From contig NC_052517.1 of the NCBI RefSeq assembly GCF_014356525.2, positions 3,416,742 to 3,480,741 of the forward strand: a stretch of DNA of 64,000 nucleotides. The letters are read 5' to 3'. The position numbers and the translations under genes were made by a program. Under the pieces are notes generated by a model. The model made no database searches. It was not told the DNA's origin and saw nothing but the letters and a program-made list of their open reading frames with translations. Shown piece by piece: positions 48,951-63,200 of the stretch. Within the stretch, counting starts at the first letter, position 1. Each line of letters opens with the position of its first letter. The stretch comes from Nilaparvata lugens. Lineage: Eukaryota; Arthropoda; Insecta; Hemiptera; Delphacidae.

Positions 48951-51900
48951 GAGAATAGTTGTTTACTAAGCACTTCCGAAAGCAGAAGTGGAAGGTGATA
49001 GCTCTAGCAAATCTGAGGTAATCTGAATATCAGGAATTGTCCAAGTATTTTTATTTTTTATTCTGATTTGTCTAAATAACCTAGAAGATTATGTTCAATT
49101 ATGTGGGAGGTTGAGTTTATACTTTCTTATTCTTTCAAATGACAATTAGATGATATTATTATAAATGTTTTAATTATTGAATAATAAACACAAATAATGA
49201 AAAGTTTTTGATCAGCTGTTTTAGCACACTTGAAATTGGCCAATCTGAATGTCAACGGAAGTTTAGGTTAGAAGTTCTATCCTACTCTGAAAATCGAATT
49301 TGAATAGTTTATAATGTATATCTCATCTGTATTTCATTCATCCAAATAAAATGATAGTATATTATTGCAGAATACTTTATTCAATTCTAGAAGCATAAAC
49401 TGATTCCGTTTATCCACATGTTTCGTGATAAACGCAGTACTAGGAGGTTTGAGGTTAGATTCCATTATACTCTGAAAATAGAATTTGAATAGTTTATAAT
49501 ATCTCATTTGTATTTCATTCATCCAAATAAAATGATAGTATCTTATTGCAAAATACTTAAATCAATATCTAGAAGCATAAACCGATTCCGTTTCATAAAC
49601 TATTTTGTAAACACATTCACATCAAATCAGTATCAGCTGACTTCAAGGTTATTTTACAGCCCTAGGGCCGTAATAGTATATTTCGCACCTAGGGCCGAAA
49701 ATGAGATTTTTCCGGCTCGAAATCGGTTTTCAAGTCCGAGGCCGTAGGCCGAGGACTAGAAAAGATTGAGAGCCGGAAAAACATTTTTGCCCATGGTGAG
49801 AACGTTATTTTTCGCCACAAAGAAAAATAAACAATATAAATATGAGAATAATTGTTTATTAGGCACTTCCGAAAGCAAACCAGGAAGGTCATAGCTCTAG
49901 CAAATCTGAGATAATCTGAATATCAGGAAATTGTCCAAGTATTTTTATTTTTTATTCTGATTTGTCTAATTAGCCTAAAAGATTATGTTCAATTATGTAA
50001 GAGTTTATACTTTTTATTCTTCCAAATGACAATAAGATGATATTATTATAAATGTTTTGATTCTTGAATAATAAACACAAATAATGAAAAGTTTTTTGAT
50101 CAGCTGTTTTAGCACACTTGAAATTTGGCCAATCTGAATGTCAACGTCAACAATGCTTGTTGTTGTTGACTTCGGAAGTTTAGGTTAGAAGTTCTATCCT
50201 ACTCTGAAAATTGAATTTGAATAGTTTATAATATATATTTTATCTGTATTTCATTCATCCAAATAAAATGATAGTATCTTATTGCAGAATACTTATTCAA
50301 TTCTAGAAGCATAAACTGATTCCGTTTCATAAACCACTTTGTAAACACGTTCACATCAAATCAGAATCAGCTGACTTCAAGGTTATTTTACAGCCCTAGG
50401 GCCGTAAAACTTTTACCGGCCTGGTCAGAAAACAATCATTTTCGGCCTCCATATGACGCACGAAAACCAGCTCATTACATCCATATGGGGCGAAAAAATT
50501 TTACCGGCCTGGTCAGAAAACAATCACTTTCGGCCTCCATATGACGCACGAAAACCAGCTCATTACATCCAATTGGGGCGAAAAAGTAATTATACAATTG
50601 ATTAATTAATATGTTTTGACAGTAAACAGAGTACATAACACTTGGGAAATTGGATGTTGTACAAAATACAACACGCGACTGCTCGTGTGATTGAGTAGGG
50701 CGCGACTACCGGAAGTTTAGTAATGAATGTTTTTGGTTCAACTCACCTGATAAGCCTGCCGTATGCCGGCCACAGCTAACATAGCCTCCAGTGTTGTCGT
50801 GTTTCTCAGCTGATGTGTGGTGGAATGGCGGGCCAACCAGGCATGGATGCACTGGAAGGGGGATTGGGAGGCCAACATGGCAGGAGGGAGGGCGGGGTGG
50901 TCGGGAGAGAGCAGTGTGCCGTCTCCTGCGAAGTGTAGATTAGAGGGAGAGAGAGATGATAGGATAGCCTGTGCTAGGGCAGTGCCTAGGGTGCCGTATA
51001 GTAGGGGGCTGCAAAAAATTGATTGATTGAGTACTTTATTTATGTAAATATAACTTTTACACTTATATACAATAGCTTACAGTACAGCAAAATTATAGAT
51101 GAATTTACATAATATAGACTAAGAAAATAATTATTGAACTGTATATGATATGAAAAAAGCAATTTGGAATAACTATAGATAATTATATTGTTATGCATCT
51201 ACATAAATTGGCGGAGCTTTGGACATATCAATGTCCATTCTTCGGAAAGAATATTGAAAATATCCTTCCCACTAACTCTCTACCAAAAATGAGAAAGAGT
51301 TAGTTACGAATTTGATTATAATAACAACATTCGATGCAGTGCTTTCAGAAAGGAAACTATAGTGGGGTCCACATTATAATGGCAGTGGACAACGTTGCCG
51401 ATCCTCTGTCTTGTCAATGCCTTCTATAGACGGTACCTGATACAGGTTTATTGATGTTAATAACTGTTCATTCTCGTTTGAAAAAATCAATATTTTTATT
51501 AAGCAACAAATTATATTTTTCAATGATTTCATAATAAATTTTCATAATCAAGATTAAATATTTTGTTAATTGACCGAGCGAAGTGAGGTCTAAGATTCAA
51601 GTCTACGGTTTGGCTACATTTCTCTTAATGTTTATATGTTTCGCATTTACGGCGAAACGCGGTAATAGATTTTCATGAAATTCGACAGGTATGTTCCTTT
51701 TTTAATTGCACGTCAACGTATATACAAGGTTTTTTGGAAATGTTGCATTTCAAGGATAATATAAAAGGAAAAAGGAGCCTCCTTCATACGCCAATATTAG
51801 AGTAAAAATCAGACTATAGAATTATTCATCATAAATCAGCTGACAAGTGATTACACAGATGTGTGGAGAAGCCAGTCTATTGCTGTATTTCCATAAGGTC

Positions 51901-54247
51901 TATAGTTTCAATCATGTACTTGTGGATGAGAATACTGCGTGAGGTTACTGTTCACAGAACTACTGATTAATTATATGTCTACGTTGTTAAAAAACAATCT
52001 GGGCAACAGAGCAAAGCGAGAAAGAGATAGCGCTATCAGCTTTGTTGGATGAAAGACAAGGATAGCTAAACAAACACTGCCGTTATAACGTGGACCTCTC
52101 TATAGCATGGCCGCTTTTCACACCCGTACTTTTTTTTGCTCCGCATATCCCTCCAAGTCGGAAGATCTTTCAATCGAGTATATACATAAATGAACATAAT
52201 AAATGCCATAAAATAATAATAAATGCCTAATTTAGGCATAATAAAATTAGAGGCATTAATAAATGTATTTTAATTGAACATAATAAATTCCATAACATAT
52301 CATAAATGTGAACTCATGAATGCCATAAACTATCATAAATATAAACTAGTAGTTCTGTGTACAGTAGACCTCGCGCTCAGTAAGTTACATTGACCCTGTT
52401 GTTATCTTTTCTCAAAAATTGATAAATAATTTATCAATTTAAAATATCAAGAAAAAATCCTGAATAAACATAGAGCTTTCTGTCCTATCGTACAGTGACG
52501 TGTCGTCAAAATTTCCAAAAACCTTGTATATACGTCGACGCGCAATTTAGAAAAGGAACATACCTTTCAAATTTCATGAAAATCTATTACCGCGTTTCGC
52601 CGTAAATGCGCTACATATAAACATTTGAACATTAGGAGAAATGCTAAACCGTCGACTTGAATCTTAGACCTCACTTCGCTTGGTCAACTATCATAGAATG
52701 ATAGGCAAATAAAAATAAAAAAACTAACAATTTCTGGCGTAGGGGTTGGCGAACCCATCGCCCAATAGCTTTCCGCTATTGCAATCAGCCACCCTTCTTC
52801 TTCTTCTTCTTCTTCTTCTTCTTCTGTCTTCTTTCTCTTCACAATCTTTTTCTCCTCATTTTTGAAAACACTTGAAGCAATAGGTCTGTAGAAACAAGTG
52901 ATGATTTTGTTACGAATAAAAATAGTTTGAATTAGATTGAATTTTGAAATGTGCCGCCAAAAGTAACACAAAATGGCCGCTCCATCTAGTAACACGAGTG
53001 TCTTGACCTTAAAGTAATATTGGAAGTTTAGAAGAGATAGTTCTTCAGCCTCCTAAATGTAGGTATTCTTGCTGTATCATGAAATATATTGAAAATTATA
53101 TAATTTGAATTGGAATAATGTTCTTGATTCCAATATTAATAGTTAAGAGCCTTACAAATTTCCCGGGCTGACAAATAATTTTTGAATAGTAGCGCTCATC
53201 GAATTTCCATCCAGCTGTTTACCCTTTTGTCAATATTTGCAGTAGCAGGAGTCTTCGGGGTGATTTACAGCATTTAATTTGGATTTTCGTTTAATAATAA
53301 TCAATTCATCAGCATTTGAATAATTGCAATATTTCAGTAATTTCCATCTGTAGACTGGTTGGCCGCTATGGCTTCGTATAAAATGAGCGCTGCTATCCAG
53401 AGATTGTCAGTTTAGTGTAAGGGTAAGCATTCCTGACCGGCAATTAGGAGGTACTGGGTTCGATTCCCGGGCTGACAAAATAATTTTTGAATAGTAGCGC
53501 TCATCGAATTTGCATCTAGATGTTTACCCTGTTGTCAATATTTGCAGTAGCAGAAGTCTTCGGGGTGATTTACAGCATTTAATTTGGAGGTCTTGGGTTC
53601 GATTCCCGGGCTGACAAATAATATTTGGATAGTAGCGCTCATCGAATTTCCATCTAGCTGTTTACCCTGTTGTCAATATTTGCAGTAGCACAAGTCTTCG
53701 GGGTGATTTACAGCATTTAATTTGGAGGTACTTGGTTCGATTCCCGGGCTGACAAATAATATTTGAATAGCAGCGCTCATCGAATTTCCATCTAGCTGTT
53801 TACCCTGTTGTCAATATTTGCAGTAGCAGAAGTCTTCGGGGTGATTTACAGCATTTAATTGGGATTTTCGATTAATAATAATTATTAATAGTGGAGAACC
53901 TACTCACAGTGGATATTCAGGGTCGAAGAACGGAGACATTAGTCGAGCAACTGGCACCAACACTTCATTTCTTGACACCAAGTACTGCACGTCCAAGTGA
54001 GGCGAAGACATAGTGCTTATCCATCTGTAAACAACAAATAATCAACATTTTATAAACAAATAAAAAACTATAGAAAATTAATGTTAATTGAATCAAATTA
54101 AATAATTCAAAAAAATATTTATCGCTTTTGAAAAACAAAACAAAAATTTATAATATAATAAAAATCAGACGTCTTTTCTCATCATCATCCCTCTCACTCA
54201 TTTCCCACGCACAAGCCTAAGAGCTTATGTGGGCAACTCCATCTCCC

Positions 54248-54292
<45 letters not shown>

Positions 54293-57200
54293 GAAAACAA
54301 TCACCTTATACAGGTAGGGAATAGGAAATTCATGAATGACGCATCATCACGTCTCAACTACTCAACTCATTAACTTGACATTTTCCTTATAGATTCTCAA
54401 TTTACCGATGATGGTTATAGGTTTATTCTGAATTCTTCAAGATTTTAGTTGGTCAAGTTTTCAGTTTTCAATTGAACCCTTGCAGAGCACGGGTTACCTA
54501 CTAGTAGAAAATACAGTCAAGCAGATATTTCAGGTGTGTTACGAACCTCAAAACAATAAAAATACATTATCTGTAATACATTACCTGTATTCAGAAGCAG
54601 GTGCTTTCAGTCTTCTCTTATCGAAATCTTGCAAGAAAGCCTCTCCAGACATTATATTTTGGAAGAAATCGGTCGGTGTTATAATCAGTTCCGTATAGAA
54701 TGTGTCCAAATAGGTATCGTGCACCATATTGTCTGCAAAGCCGACTTTCAGACCTAGGCTGTTGATCTGAAATAGAATTAAAACAATTTATTTAGAATGG
54801 AAATAAAGAGTTAACAGGTCTAGGATACTTCTAATTTCACAGTGAAGTTTTAGTTTTGTATCAAATTTTGACGTTGTGTATCAGGTAGAGATGATACTGT
54901 ATCATATTCAGTTGATACTGTATCATATTGTGGTGATATCCCATGGTATAGGGCGTTTATGTTGCAAATGTGACTGTTAAACTGAAGCCGATAGTCCTAG
55001 TAGTTGTTTGTGGTGAAGCTATGTGACGCTGGTAGTCTCTCATACTGTGCCCTTCTTACACTCTTAACTGAACAGTGATAATAATAATAATAATACCTTT
55101 ATTTGTACAAATAAACAAGTTATAACACATCTAAATATACAGAATAATAGTAGGTTTTCACCGTGCAGAATGACAGCTCAAGGCCTTTGTAAGTTGCACA
55201 AGTCAAAAATGAAAAGGGAAAAAGTTCAGGTACATTGATATAACTGTCTTTGAGTTGCTCAAAATAGCAAATAACTTTTGTGTCGTGAAATTGTGACATG
55301 CAAATGATCAGTATAGCAATTTTCCAGCATTAAAAAATATACTCTGTAAGAGACTTAAGCTTTGCTTTGAAAACCTTCACTGGCACGAAAAAGTCCATTC
55401 TTTCAGAAAGCTTATTTGCACTGCCAATGCTTCTTTCTACTGGTGATGTGTAGCTTCGTATAACGGGTTTGAACACATGAAACCGTCTAAAATGTCGAGT
55501 CGGTACAATCAGGTCGATCCCACGTTTACCAACGGTAATTTGACCATGGAGGCAAGCATGTATAAACATGGCATCGTTCTTCTTCCTCCGCCATTCCAAG
55601 TTTTCCAAGTCTATGGCCAAGCACAGCTCCCTGTAGGATAAGTCTTCTGAGCCTGGAATGAAGCGTCGCATCGAGTACTTAACGAGTTTCCTCTGTATCC
55701 CCTCCAGCATGACAGATGTGCAGAGTCTATCCCGGTTCCAGATCACGGAGGCGTATTCCAGATGGTTTCTCACAAGTGCTGTGTAGAGACACATCAGTGT
55801 ATTGGCATTTTGGAAATCCCTCGAAATCCACCTCATGATGCCAAGCTTCTTTCTAGCCCTGGTCACAACAGTCTCCACATGTGAAGTGAACAGTAACTTG
55901 GGATCAAATTGAACTCCCAGATCCTGAACACTATTTACTCTTCTGACATCTTCCCCTTCGATCTTGTATGTAATAATAATAATAATAATATTTTATTCTC
56001 AACAAAAGTATAACAAAAACAATGTAATACAGTTGAAAAACGTCACAGATGAATAACATAATAACATAAAATATGAATCTTAAAATAAAACTCTAATAAC
56101 ATTTAACAATTCATTAAATTTGCAAAATTTAGATAATAATTTTTTTCACTCTAACAAGAATTCGTAGCTATGAGTGGGACAGTTTTCCTGGTGAATGTCA
56201 TTGCCAATGTATTTTTAGTATAATAGACAGTAGTGGACAATAATCGGCTTGAGTAACCAAAAATGGTCTTGAAATTCGGAACATAAACGACCTATATACC
56301 ATTGAATATCTTCTTATGCTATATTTTCTCAATTATATTTATAATATATTTATTATCTATGATGAACACAATTATCAAGTTCCGAAATATTTATTTTCTT
56401 TTTTTCATCTATTAAAGTTAGATGATACAAAGCTTGTTTGAGTTCTATTGATTCTATTAGAGTTTGATAAATACATCGACAGATAGACTAGATAAAATAT
56501 TAAAGGAATTGATAGAATATTGTATGATAAAATGAGATTAATACCTTGTCAAGAAGATGTTCTCTCAGATGTTGGTCTAGATCCGAGCTGGCAATATTTC
56601 TCTTGACACTCCGTACTATTTCTTCAAACATGTCATTCACCTGAGAGATTCAGACAATAATATAAGAGTTATAAGAGGAAATAGGAACAATTAACGCATA
56701 AAATATTCTTCAAGTATAGTCAAATACTAGATTCTGTTGAAGAACTGATAATTCAGAAAATGAACTTGAAACATTTTATTCACCTGAAAGGATAAGACAA
56801 TATTATAAGAGTTATAATCAGAAATGGAAAGAATTAACGCATAAAATATACTTCAAGTAGTTGACAAAATTCTGTTGTAAAACACATATTTCAGGAAATA
56901 AACTTGAATCATTTTATTCACCTGAAAAGAAAAAGACAATTATTATGGAAGATTTAGAAGACGAAATGGAGATAATAATTTTGATGTACAATCTTCTACT
57001 ACCTATAAAGTAGTTGACGAATTTATGTTAAATATAGAGTAGTTCAAAAATAAACGAACCAACAAATTGATGAAATAATTCATGGTTACATTTAATTCAC
57101 GTTGTCAGCACTCCTTATAAATAACATTTCCCATTCAACAAACGTTCTTTTTTGTAATTGTATCTTAAGTCACAAGGACGGGAAGGGGCCTTTTGCAGGC

Positions 57201-60200
57201 GAGAATGATGTTTCTGGTCGAGGCGTTAGCCGAGCACTGCAAAAGACATTCACGTCCAAGTAACTTACACTATGTTTTGTCATAATAATCTAGAAAATAG
57301 AAATTGAGAAACAGAAAACATTACCTGCTTGTGTTGACTTCACTACATGCATTCTATAAACATAACCTAGTACAAGTTTCGAATCAGGAATTTCTTGATT
57401 GTAGTTGACAAAACTTCCACCTGGAGCGCTAAAAGGCGGTTTTCGTACCAGTTTTGCTGTCCCTAATTTGGAACCTTAGACCAGTTATAGAATAGACACG
57501 GCTCATTGTATATTCATACTGAAAGTCGATGAAGCAAACATCTACTGCCCATTCACCATATCGTGCCGTCACGCATCGTATAGAAATTATAGAAAACTTT
57601 TGGTTTGTTGTGTAAGTGTTTGTGGTGTTAACTTACATTGTGTTAAACATAGGTTGTTTTCCTTAGCAGATTGTTATTTATTTATGTAATTATTATTCAT
57701 GCATTTCCATAATTGCAGCATATAATTGCACTGAAATTTTTAGGAAAAAAAACTTGAATATCTTTTTATGCGTAAGTTGAAATTTATACACATAAATATT
57801 GTGAGTTGTAACTGTAATATTATCCTTGGTTATGATGTAAGTGAACTCATTGCGCATGACATGAATTAGTTTTGTAGGCTACCGTACCTTATTATTTTCA
57901 AAACACATTATAACTTAGAAGCCGATATCACATTACACTTATAACTTAACGGATATCGTTTTGCCGTAGCTAGAAATAACCTAAAAACACCATGAATCTG
58001 AAATAGACACAATCTGAAAGTTTCCATACGATGCGTGACGTCACGGTTGTGATGTCAAGATGGGGATTTGGCAGTAGATGTTGGCTTCAGAGCCTGGACT
58101 TCCCAGCGTGTCTATTCTATAACTGGTCTAAGTTAGGAGCTAAGAAACATTCTCAACTGTAAAGAAAACATATGATTTTATTACAGTATAGTATGCTGTA
58201 ATGAGAATCATATGTTTACTTGTTCTACAATCAGCTGTTTACCGGCTTGATTTCATGGATGTAAAACAGCTGAAATTGAATGACTATGACAAAAATGAAT
58301 AAAAATAAGGTCTTACCACTTTGTAATCCTGATGGAAAGAATGTGATTTTCTCTGAATCATGGCCGATAATCCAAACGACATGAACTTCTGAAGAGTTGA
58401 TACACAGAATTCCCAACGTTCTGTAGGTTCTACTTCACCTAAAATTGACAAAAAAACATTAATTTGATTATGAGATACCGTATAATAATAAATACCATAA
58501 TCTATTATTAATCATTCCTCTTGTAACGTTATGACATTGTAAATAATTATTTATTATAGGTTACCTGATGATTTGACATCAATTATTAATGATTGACATT
58601 GTAAATAAGTTTTTATTATAGGATTAACCAACTTGGGGCCGGGTTCCGAGCTCGGCATTTAGCTAAGTTCTAGACTTTAAACAGCTGGAGTCAGAAAATT
58701 GGCTTTCCGAAACGGGGCGTAGTCGAAGTAAATAGTTTCAGCAATATAAATCTTTATTTTCTCATTTTTATAATTGGAAACGTTTTCCCTGACGGAATGA
58801 AACTTTCCTAAATAATTCAAAAGAGCTGAAACTTTACACTATTTTCTCTTTGTTCCACAATTTTAAAGTATTTCGAAATTTAATTTAAACGTGACTTCGA
58901 TTACGCCCCGTTTCGGAAAGCCAATTTTCTGACTCCAGCTGTTTAGGCCCGCCGCAAAGTAGACCGACGCTAATCCACGAAAAGCAACCCACGCCGTGAG
59001 ATGTTTTGTAAACAATTGCTAGGCTTCTCTAAACATGCAATGAATAATCCACTTGTCAGCTGACTGATTAAGAATAATTCTATAGCAATGGTTTACAAAA
59101 CATCCCACGGCGTGGGTTGCTTTTCGTGGATTAGCGTTGGTCTACTTTGCGGCGGGCCTAAACAGCTTGAGTCAGAAAATTGGCTTTCCGAAACGGGGGC
59201 GAAGTCGAAGTCACGTTTAAATTAAATTTCGAAATACTATAAAATTGTGAAATAAAGAGAAAACAGTGTAAAGTTTCAGCTATTTTGAATTGATTAGGAA
59301 TGTATCATTTCGTCAAGGAAAAACGTTTCCAATTATAGAAATGAGAAAATGAAGATTTATATTGCTGAAAATTTATTCTTTATTCTTTATTGATTGATAT
59401 AATAAGTATACATCATATAAATGATAGGGAGAGGAAAAATAAGGTAACCTTGTGCTAATCCTCTCCCCAATTTAGATATGTTACACATAGTCCGAATAGG
59501 TTAAGTCTTGTAGCTCTCACTTCGCAAAAATTCAGACCACTAATATGTTCACAAAGTAAATTTTCAAATTTAGATGCTTCAAAACAAAAAATAGAACAGA
59601 TATTTCACATTATTATCACTTGAATAAAGAAGATTCATATATTAACGAAATAATTTGGAAAAAGAACCGAAAAAAACAAACTTAATTCTAGAAGCACAGC
59701 TGTATTTACTATTTACTTCGACTACGCCCAGTTTTGGAAAGCCAATTTTCTGACTCCAGCTGTTTAAAGTCTAGAACTTACCTGAATCCCGAGCTCAGAG
59801 ACCGGCCCTAAATGATGTTTAAATTCAAGAAACTAATACCATAGAGAAACAATAGCGTAAGTAGATATCCCATGGTATAGGGCGTTTATGTCGCAACTTT
59901 TACTGTTATCTCAAGCCGATTACTGTCGAATTTTACTGTTTTGTTGGGGTGAGAGTGTATGAACGGCACAATATGAGAGACTACCAGCGTCACACAGCTT
60001 CACGGAAAAGAACTGCGTGGACTATCAGCTTGAGATAACAGTAAAAGTTGCGACATAAACGCCCTATACCATGGGATATCTACTTATGCTATTGTTTCTC
60101 TATGGTACTACCCTTTTCTGTTTGTTCAATAAAACGACTAATTATTCCATTTTCAAGGGTCAAATTAGTTTAATTCAGTAATAATATATTGTCAAGTCTT

Positions 60201-63200
60201 TGAAAAAATGGAGAAAGGGTACTTGTTTATTCAATAATTTTTAAACGCATAAAATTTATACACATTACTTATAATGTGTGATTATTTAAACACGAGAAAA
60301 CAACGTATTTATACTTTTCACTGTATTTACATTTTGATAAATCATCCAATATATGATTCAATAAAATTAACATAGATTACATGATACAACATATATGACA
60401 TGCGGGAATAACTGTACAGAAGTATGAAGAAAGAGAAGAGGATGAAGAATATTTTTTCAAATTTTGGGGAACATCCAGGTGAAACACAAAATTTTGAAAA
60501 TCCTTCTTACCCTTATGATGTCTTTTGCGATGGGCTAAGGGATAGAAAACGAAAATTTATGAGAAATTTCAAAAAATCACTAGATTTTTCCATATCTAAT
60601 ACAAAGAGATCTGGGCATTACAAAATATGGTATAATTATTGTAGAGATTATTCAAACATTAAAATTTTATTCTAGTTTAAAATTTTTTTTTTTGATAAAT
60701 CTTGATTTAATCCTAAACAAATTCTTAAATTTTCTCCGTTTACTAGGCTACTTCTTATGCATAAACTCTGTCTTTGAATGATGAATATTCAAAAATTGTG
60801 AATACGAGATTGCCTTCTCTTTTTAATAATTGTGTGGGTTAAGATTAGTTGAGCTATAATTCCATTCCAGTAAACTGTGGTTTACACTGACTGTGTTCAT
60901 GGGAGGTTGCGGTGCATGTACGGCTTCGGCGAAGTGAGCAGTAACCAGAAACCACGTGACTGGTGCACCACTACTTGCTCCCACCGAACGAAAATCGAAT
61001 TCTGGTTCACCGTTTTTGGCGCGTACTTTTGAAATTAATCGTTTACAGATTAGTGGACAAAATAATAAAGGTGTTATCAATATGAACATTTCAGCTATTA
61101 TTTATTATTATTGAATCAATAATAATTATTAATTTATAATTTGAAAAAATATATATTTTTAAATTTATTATACCTACAAGCTTGTCCAAGCCAATATTAT
61201 CTTTTATGTAGGTTGCAACAGACCTATGTTATCTTATCACAACAAAGCTGGAGTATTGATTAGTTCTTATAGAAGCACTAGGCTAATCATGTTTTTCATT
61301 AAAAAGTTTTTTTAAATAATTAATGATGGCTCGTGCTGTCATTAATGAAAATTTGACTACTTTTTCTATGCAATTAGTGTTAATGAATAAAACTTTTTAT
61401 GGAATATTAGCAAAATGTTAATAATTAAAGTTTCTTGATTTATGTCTACTATCCAGAAATTTATCAGGATAGATCCTAGCCTAGGAATAAATCAACAAAA
61501 TATAATATTCTGACTAATATATAACATAAACACATCTTAGTTTAGTAGAATAAAGCTAAAAAATAATAAACTTTCCAGCCAATTAATAATGAATGAATTT
61601 CTTGCTTTCCGACTATCCTGTAATAATTAATTCCATCAATGGAATAAAATACTTTGTACGACTCATCCTTATTTAGTCTATAGATTCTGGATGTGATACA
61701 TAACCTAACAAAACAGCAGACAACCAACGCTTTAACTCTCGACCAATAAGAAGCGTTGATCCCGGTACCGGTTTTGTGGAACATACCTTTCGAGCGGTGC
61801 AAGTGAGCATGTACGTGGTGCAAGTGAGCATGCACCACTCAACTCTGTTCCAAGATGGCGACCGGTACCTGAACTGTCAAAAGCTCCCACCGAACGCATT
61901 TTCGTGTCCTTGGTCGAAATTGTACATGTACCGCAACCTCCCATGAACACAATCAGTTAAACTGTAGTAAACTATGGTCTAATGGCCGTTTGCACAGTAT
62001 AGATTGCTAAACTCGATTAAGTTAATCCAGTTTAAGTTAATCTGAAAGTTTAAACTTAAATCGGTTTTCTCAGTGCATTTACTAATTCAGTTTAAGTTAA
62101 ACCAGTTTAGCGTTAAGTTGGTAATAGAATGTCATCGTTTATTATATAAAAATCATAGTTTATAATAGGAAGGCTGATTTTTACAGGAAATTTGTTATTC
62201 GTTTACAAAACATCAGTAAATTGAGGTTATGTAGCTACTATTTCCTCGTTCAAAATCCACAGAGCTGTAATATGTACAGTAATAAAAGTGAAAATTGTCT
62301 TATTTTCTATCAAGTGATTTATTTAATCAAATACTAAATTTACACTTGCTTTACTCAAGCAAAACCGTTAGAAAAATTCGGTATCATCCCAGAAATTTAA
62401 ATGATTCATTTTTCGCCCAATTTTTCTCAGTTCCAAAATTTCTTCGCAGTCATCTTTATCAATCGCATTAAAAACTTTGATCAATTCCTCTATTATAATT
62501 ATTTTTACATTCAAATAATGATTCATTATAACCCAAATATTTATTACCGTCTACAGAAGCATTAAAAACAACCGTCGAAAAATGATTTACTATTAGCTGT
62601 TTCCCCATCAAATCTTACAGATGTCGAGTTAATCCAAATTATTTGGTTTAAACCTCCTGTTTTGGAGGATAAACTTTCCCAGAGTTTAAACTCAATACAG
62701 AGTTTAAACTGATACTGCGCAAACGGAATTTTAGTTTAAACCAAAAAAAATCCAGATTTCGTTTAAGCTTTAGCTCAAACTTACACTGTGCAAACGGCCC
62801 TAAGACTTAGTTATGGTTTAAACTATGGATTGAGATTAGTTAAGCTATTATATTCCAGTAAACTGTGGTTTACAAGTAATTGTGGTTAAAGATTTGGTTA
62901 TGGTTTATGGTTTAAACTATGAATTAATATTAGTTAAGCTATTATATTCCAGTAAACTGTGGTTAACAATTAAACTTTAGTAAACAATGGTTCAAGACTT
63001 GGTTATGGTTTAAACTTTGGATTAAGATTAGTTAAGCTATTATATTCCAGTAAACTGTGGTTTACAATTAAACTGTAGTAAACAATGGTTTAAGACTTGG
63101 TTATGGTTTAAACTATGGATTAAGATTAGTTGAGCTATTCTATTCCAGTAAACTGTGGATTGCAATTAAACTGTAGTAAACTATGGTTTGTGTTTCATCA

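Noticed and set aside
50817..51026. + strand frame MVEWRANQAW...
   Set aside because: It is the antisense shadow of the GC-rich M13 exon, whose minus-strand frame fits the family and both splice sites.
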